Source: Candidatus Baltobacteraceae bacterium (GTDB lineage: Bacteria > Vulcanimicrobiota > Vulcanimicrobiia > Vulcanimicrobiales > Vulcanimicrobiaceae). From it: a DNA stretch of 32,589 bases. Position 1 is the first letter of the stretch. Each line of letters starts with the position of its first letter. Below are positions 29,695 through 32,589 of this stretch, piece by piece. A program made the translations under genes and the position numbers. Location: positions 1-32,589 of the forward strand of contig DATJTX010000011.1 in the NCBI GenBank assembly GCA_035502855.1, in the 5' to 3' direction. The notes beneath the pieces were generated by a model. That model made no database searches and was not told the DNA's origin. It saw nothing but the letters and a program-made list of their open reading frames with translations.

Positions 29695-30294
29695 TCAAGG
29701 CGGGGCAGGAAACGGAACGCGGACGCCGATTCGTTCGCCCAGGAAGTAGGCAAGTAGCGCGCCCTCCCAGCGCAAGTGGCGTTTCAGCCAGGCGTATTGC
29801 GCCGGACACGTCATCTCGCCGCCTTCGATCAGAAACTGGCCGTCGGTTGCGATCACGTGATGGTATGCGTAGTACGCGCGCTCGGTCGGCGTGAAGTCGT
29901 CGTGCTTGAATCGGTAAGGCCAATATTTTCCGTAGAGCCGTTTCCACGCGTCCGCGATATTTTTCGATGCGGTGCTATAGCGCGGATAGGCGACCGATGC
30001 GCCCGAACTACACGGGACCACGTTGCCGTCGAAGTGCACGTAGACCGCGACGCGCACGTGATAGGTTCCGTGCACGTACGCGGGCAGCCGCAACACGCGC
30101 ACGCCGTGCGCGCGCAAAACACGCGCCGCTTCGTTGGCCACGATCGGATTCCAGACGATCTCTCCCGGCGGCGTGCCGGCCCCGGTGTTGTGGCATAGGC
30201 TCTGCGGCTCGCGCCAACAATCGGGACGCCCTTGGTGCCCGGCTTGAATCAATACGTCATAGTGTGTGAGGACGGCGAGGAGCAACCCTAGCAT
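29695..30294 (-). CDS. N-acetylmuramoyl-L-alanine amidase-like protein (amidase_3 fold)
   Basis: The 199-aa protein shows the sparse but ordered signature of zinc amidases of the AmiA/CwlV type: VLIQAGHQG with His20, IVANEAARVLRAHGVRVLRL with Glu55, VAVYVHFDGN with His87, and a late acidic residue in FLIEGGEM (Glu157 or Glu160). In this family the two His and the first Glu bind zinc, and the last Glu is catalytic. The usual HxDA motif after the second strand is replaced by HFDG. The N-terminus (MLGLLLAVLTHYD) is too short for a standard signal peptide, so location is unclear. Peptidoglycan as substrate is inferred. It is divergent from the oxidoreductase gene, with only 26 bp between starts. 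Confidence 0.65.
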   Translation of the reverse strand: MLGLLLAVLTHYDVLIQAGHQGRPDCWREPQSLCHNTGAGTPPGEIVWNPIVANEAARVLRAHGVRVLRLPAYVHGTYHVRVAVYVHFDGNVVPCSSGASVAYPRYSTASKNIADAWKRLYGKYWPYRFKHDDFTPTERAYYAYHHVIATDGQFLIEGGEMTCPAQYAWLKRHLRWEGALLAYFLGERIGVRVPFPAPP

Positions 30295-30320
30295 ATCGAG
30301 GCCTGTTCCACACGATAGCT

Positions 30321-31304
30321 ATGCGTGCATTGCGATTCGAAAAATTCGGTGAGCCCTCGTCCGTGCTTCAGGTCGCGGACCTTCCCGACCCGGTCGCAAG
30401 CGAGGGCTTTGCGGTGGTTCGCATCACCGCCGCGTCGATCAACCCGAGCGACGTGAAAAACGTGGCGGGTGCGATGGAGGGGACGACGCTGCCGCGCACG
30501 CCGGGGCGCGATTATGCCGGTATCGTCGAGGACGGTCCAAGAGAGTGGCTCGGTCGCGACGTCTTCGGAACGGGCGGCGAGATCGGGTTCACCATCGACG
30601 GCTCGCACGCCGAGTTGATGCGGCTGCCGGTCGCGGCGCTGACGCCCAAGCCTTCCAAGTTGAGCGCTGCCGAAGCCGCGAGCGTGGGCGTAACCGCGGT
30701 CATCGCATGGCTCGGCTTGATCGAATTCGCGGCGTTGCTGCCCGGCGAGAGCGTCGCGATCGTCGGCGTCGGCGGCGGGGTAGGCACGGCGGTCGCACAA
30801 CTTGCGCGCTGGCGTGGTGCATCGTTCATCGTCGGTGCCGACGTGTTGCCGCCCGCACCGGGTTCACCGGCCGCGCGCGCGATCGATCGCTACGTCGCAA
30901 GCGACGAGCATCTCACGCAGGCGATTCGCGATGCAACCGGCGGCAAGGGCGCTGACGTCATCTTCGATGCGGTCGGCGGCATCACGTTCGAAGCTTCGCT
31001 CAAGAGCCTCGCACTCCGCGGGCGACTGGTGACGATCGCCGCGACCGGGAAGACGCGTGTCGAATTCGATCTGCGGGACTTCTATCATAACGAAAGCCGA
31101 ATCATCGGTGCGGATAGCCGTAAGCTCGATGCGAGCGCGTCGGCCGAGCGCTTGCGGGCGATGCTTCCCGCCTTTGAATCGGGCGCGCTGGCAGCGGCGC
31201 CGATGGACCGCGCCGTGCCACTGGGCCAGGCGGTTGATGCGTACGAGCAGGTGGCCAAGGGTGCGCGGGATCGCTTCGTTCTGGCACCGCGTGGTAGACT
31301 CTAG
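30321..31304 (+). CDS. MDR-superfamily quinone oxidoreductase-like protein (zinc-free)
   Basis: NAD(P)H-dependent medium-chain reductase of 327 residues. It has a GroES-like N-terminal domain (MRALRFEKFGEPSSVLQV, AASINPSDVKNVAG, PGRDYAGIVEDG) and a Rossmann domain with the nucleotide-binding turn AIVGVGGGVGTAVAQLARWRGA. Then follow GGKGADVIFDAVGG and the C-terminal FVLAPRG. The catalytic and structural zinc cysteines of alcohol dehydrogenases are absent, so it belongs with QOR-type reductases acting on quinones or enones; the substrate is unknown. First of three closely spaced genes (2-bp gap to the His-rich gene). The 26-bp gap to the divergent gene leaves almost no room for a leader, so the transcript is probably leaderless. 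Confidence 0.9.
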   Translation: MRALRFEKFGEPSSVLQVADLPDPVASEGFAVVRITAASINPSDVKNVAGAMEGTTLPRTPGRDYAGIVEDGPREWLGRDVFGTGGEIGFTIDGSHAELMRLPVAALTPKPSKLSAAEAASVGVTAVIAWLGLIEFAALLPGESVAIVGVGGGVGTAVAQLARWRGASFIVGADVLPPAPGSPAARAIDRYVASDEHLTQAIRDATGGKGADVIFDAVGGITFEASLKSLALRGRLVTIAATGKTRVEFDLRDFYHNESRIIGADSRKLDASASAERLRAMLPAFESGALAAAPMDRAVPLGQAVDAYEQVAKGARDRFVLAPRGRL

Positions 31305-31306
31305 AC

Positions 31307-31651
31307 ATGGAACATACGACGCACGACAAGCATTCGCATAGTCATGGGACCGATTGTGCGCATCCGAAAATCCAACACAAAGGGCACGTGGATTATCTTC
31401 ACGACGGCCATCTGCATCACGTGCACGAAGGACACATCGACGAACACGTCGTCGAGGTCTCGAGCACGAATCCCGCCGAGTGCACCAAAACGCATGCGTG
31501 CGGAGGTCACGAAGGATCGCACAAACACGGCACGGGTTGCGGCCACAATGCCGTACCGCACGGCGATCATGCGGATTACTTGGTGAAGGGCCATCTGCAC
31601 CACGCGCACGATTCGCATTGCGACGATCACGGGGTGCTGGCCACCGCGTAA
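31307..31651 (+). CDS. Histidine-rich metal-binding protein with internal duplication (114 aa)
   Basis: About 28 of 114 residues are His, with five Cys and many Asp/Glu, which strongly suggests binding of zinc, nickel, copper or a similar ion. The protein has two homologous halves. The first (about residues 13-47) has HGTDCAH followed by KGHVDYLHDGHLHHVHEGH and then IDEH. The second (about 74-108) has HGTGCGH followed by GDHADYLVKGHLHHAHDSH and then CDDH. They are joined by a linker (VVEVSSTNPAECTKTHACGG) with two Cys. There is no signal peptide or membrane helix, so it is likely cytoplasmic. I recall similar His-rich proteins in other bacteria, but no named function. It may store or buffer metal, or deliver it to a partner. 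Second gene of the operon, 2 bp after the oxidoreductase and 18 bp before the phosphatase. Confidence 0.78.
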   Translation: MEHTTHDKHSHSHGTDCAHPKIQHKGHVDYLHDGHLHHVHEGHIDEHVVEVSSTNPAECTKTHACGGHEGSHKHGTGCGHNAVPHGDHADYLVKGHLHHAHDSHCDDHGVLATA

Positions 31652-31669
31652 ACCGAGCCCCCGTATCCC

Positions 31670-32416
31670 TTGAAGAAGCTGGTCGTCTTCGATCTCGACG
31701 GCACGCTGGCACCGAGCAAGTCCGCGATCGACGACGCGATGGCGGCGTTGCTCGGGCGTTTGCTCGAGGCGGTGAAGGTCGCGATCATCTCCGGCGGCGA
31801 TTTCCCGCAATTTCAAAAACAAGTCGTCGACCGTCTTCCGGCCGCAAGCACGCTAGAGAACCTTTCGATCTTGCCGACGAGCGGAACGAAATTTTTTGCC
31901 TATGACGGCCGGTGGCGCAAGCTCTATTCCGAAGATCTGACCGATACGGAAAAACAGACGATCGAGGAGGCGCTCGAGAAGGCCGTCGCGCAGGCCGGGT
32001 TTCAGCCGCAGCAAACCTGGGGCGAGCGCATCGAAGATCGCGGAACGCAGATCACCTACTCGGCGCTGGGCCAGCAAGCTCCGCTCGCAGCGAAGGAGAG
32101 GTGGGATCCGGACTTCGCCAAGCGCAAAGCGATCAGCGCAATTCTCGCTACGACGCTGCCCGGATTCTCCGTGCGGCTCGGCGGCACGACCTCGATCGAC
32201 GTAACCCGTCCCGGTATCGACAAAGCCCACGGCATCCACAAGCTGCGCGAGATTTTGCACGTTTCGATTGCCGAGATACTCTATGTCGGCGACGCGATCT
32301 TCCCCGGCGGAAACGACTACGCCGTGTTGCAGGCGGGCGTCGACTGCATCGGCGTTCGCGATCCCGAGGATACCAAGCACGTGATCGAGACGATCCTCGC
32401 CTGGACAGGGTATTGA
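31670..32416 (+). CDS. HAD-IIB family hydrolase, phosphomannomutase/sugar-phosphatase-like
   Basis: The cytoplasmic 248-aa protein carries all HAD motifs: I, VVFDLDGTLAP (about 4-14, nucleophile Asp8); II, VAIISGGDF; III, the Lys in GIDKAHGIHKL; IV, LYVGDAIFPGGND. The cap insertion between motifs II and III, with the segment GGTTSIDVTRPGIDKAHG, is of the C2b type seen in eukaryotic-type phosphomannomutases and sugar phosphatases. TTG at 31670 is the only start that keeps motif I intact (it encodes MKKLVVFDLDG). The most likely activity is sugar-phosphate phosphatase or phosphomannomutase. Last gene of the operon, followed by a strong hairpin. Confidence 0.87.
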   Translation: MKKLVVFDLDGTLAPSKSAIDDAMAALLGRLLEAVKVAIISGGDFPQFQKQVVDRLPAASTLENLSILPTSGTKFFAYDGRWRKLYSEDLTDTEKQTIEEALEKAVAQAGFQPQQTWGERIEDRGTQITYSALGQQAPLAAKERWDPDFAKRKAISAILATTLPGFSVRLGGTTSIDVTRPGIDKAHGIHKLREILHVSIAEILYVGDAIFPGGNDYAVLQAGVDCIGVRDPEDTKHVIETILAWTGY

Positions 32417-32420
32417 ATCG

Positions 32421-32453
32421 TAGGGAAGCTCTGACTTCTTCAGAGCTTCCCTA
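32421..32453 (+). terminator. Perfect 14-bp hairpin, likely terminator of the oxidoreductase/His-rich/HAD operon
   Basis: TAGGGAAGCTCTGA (32421-32434), loop CTTCT (32435-32439), then TCAGAGCTTCCCTA (32440-32453). The stem is perfect over 14 bp and lies 4 bp after the phosphatase stop. The expected run of T after the stem is missing, perhaps because the insertion sequence begins right there. Termination is inferred. Confidence 0.6.
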
Positions 32454-32458
32454 GTGTA

Positions 32459-32589
32459 GTGTCTCGTAAATTAGTTGAATAATTCTGCACATCGTGTTAG
32501 AGTTACATCATGGGTCGTCCTCTTCGTGATCTGAACATGACGGATGCAGAGCGCGCGACATTGCAGAGCTGGGCGCGTCGGCCGAAGAC
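32459..32589 (+). mobile_element. IS630-family insertion sequence, left end (truncated by window)
   Basis: The sequence GTGTCTCGTAAATTAGTTGA starting near 32459 is low in GC, unlike the neighbouring genes. It resembles IS630-type terminal repeats and is followed by a transposase start. TA dinucleotides at 32452-32453 and 32457-32458 could be the duplicated target, as IS630/mariner elements insert at TA. The exact border (32454 or 32459) cannot be fixed because the right end is outside the window. Confidence 0.6.
32510..32589 (+). CDS. IS630-type transposase, N-terminal fragment (continues beyond window)
   Basis: From ATG at 32510 the frame reads MGRPLRDLNMTDAERATL and then QSWARRPK up to the window edge, 26 codons. 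The TDAERATLQSWARRPK stretch matches the conserved N-terminus of IS630-family DDE transposases as I know them (usually followed by TAQALALRARIVL). The terminal repeat is about 50 bases upstream. The C-terminal DDE domain is not visible, so integrity of the element is unknown. Confidence 0.72.
   Translation, partial: MGRPLRDLNMTDAERATLQSWARRPK

Overview
The window is high-GC, densely packed bacterial DNA. A TonB-dependent outer-membrane receptor, several lipoproteins and many signal peptides point to a diderm. The mix of DUF5117/DUF4953-type zinc protease, Oar-like TonB receptor, S9 peptidase and BNR/VPS10-type propeller is typical of soil lineages such as Candidatus Eremiobacterota (WPS-2), Acidobacteriota or Gemmatimonadota. 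I lean to Eremiobacterota, but this is a guess without a database search. Many starts lack a Shine-Dalgarno sequence, and many neighbouring genes overlap at their stop/start codons. No rRNA, tRNA or CRISPR was seen. The longest gap without a gene is about 196 bp (26016-26211).

Left part, minus strand (1-6213): two tandem related secreted proteins (the first cut by the window edge), a lipoprotein, and a lipoprotein-type PQQ dehydrogenase. Next comes a truncated, frameshifted relic of a ComEC-type metallo-beta-lactamase domain. A tightly coupled operon follows: PPK2 polyphosphate kinase, small secreted protein, Pro/Ala-rich secreted protein.

Molybdate/tungstate block (6257-9501, plus strand): an XRE-type regulator fused to a ligand-binding domain, then binding protein, permease and ATPase, all with overlapping ends. 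A secreted zinc metalloprotease follows after 11 bp.

Peptide/amino-acid utilisation block (9513-25644): zinc protease, PLP aminotransferase, peptide-type ABC binding lipoprotein, divergent Lrp/AsnC regulator, TonB receptor, S9 prolyl-oligopeptidase-like peptidase, conserved secreted unknown, esterase-like alpha/beta hydrolase and a 965-residue BNR propeller protein. The plus-strand genes are almost contiguous. I read this as a system for degrading, importing and using peptides or a related nitrogenous substrate. It is the best candidate here for an undescribed functional module.

Right part (25635-32589): a carboxymuconolactone-decarboxylase-like protein and a six-helix membrane protein made of three repeats. 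Then comes a partner-switching pair: a membrane SpoIIE phosphatase/HATPase fusion and a stand-alone anti-sigma-type HATPase, flanking a small Cys/His protein that has a sigma-B-like promoter. An amidase-like protein is followed by an operon of MDR oxidoreductase, duplicated His-rich metal-binding protein and HAD-IIB phosphatase. That operon ends in a perfect 14-bp hairpin, immediately followed by the left end of an IS630-type insertion sequence that runs off the window.
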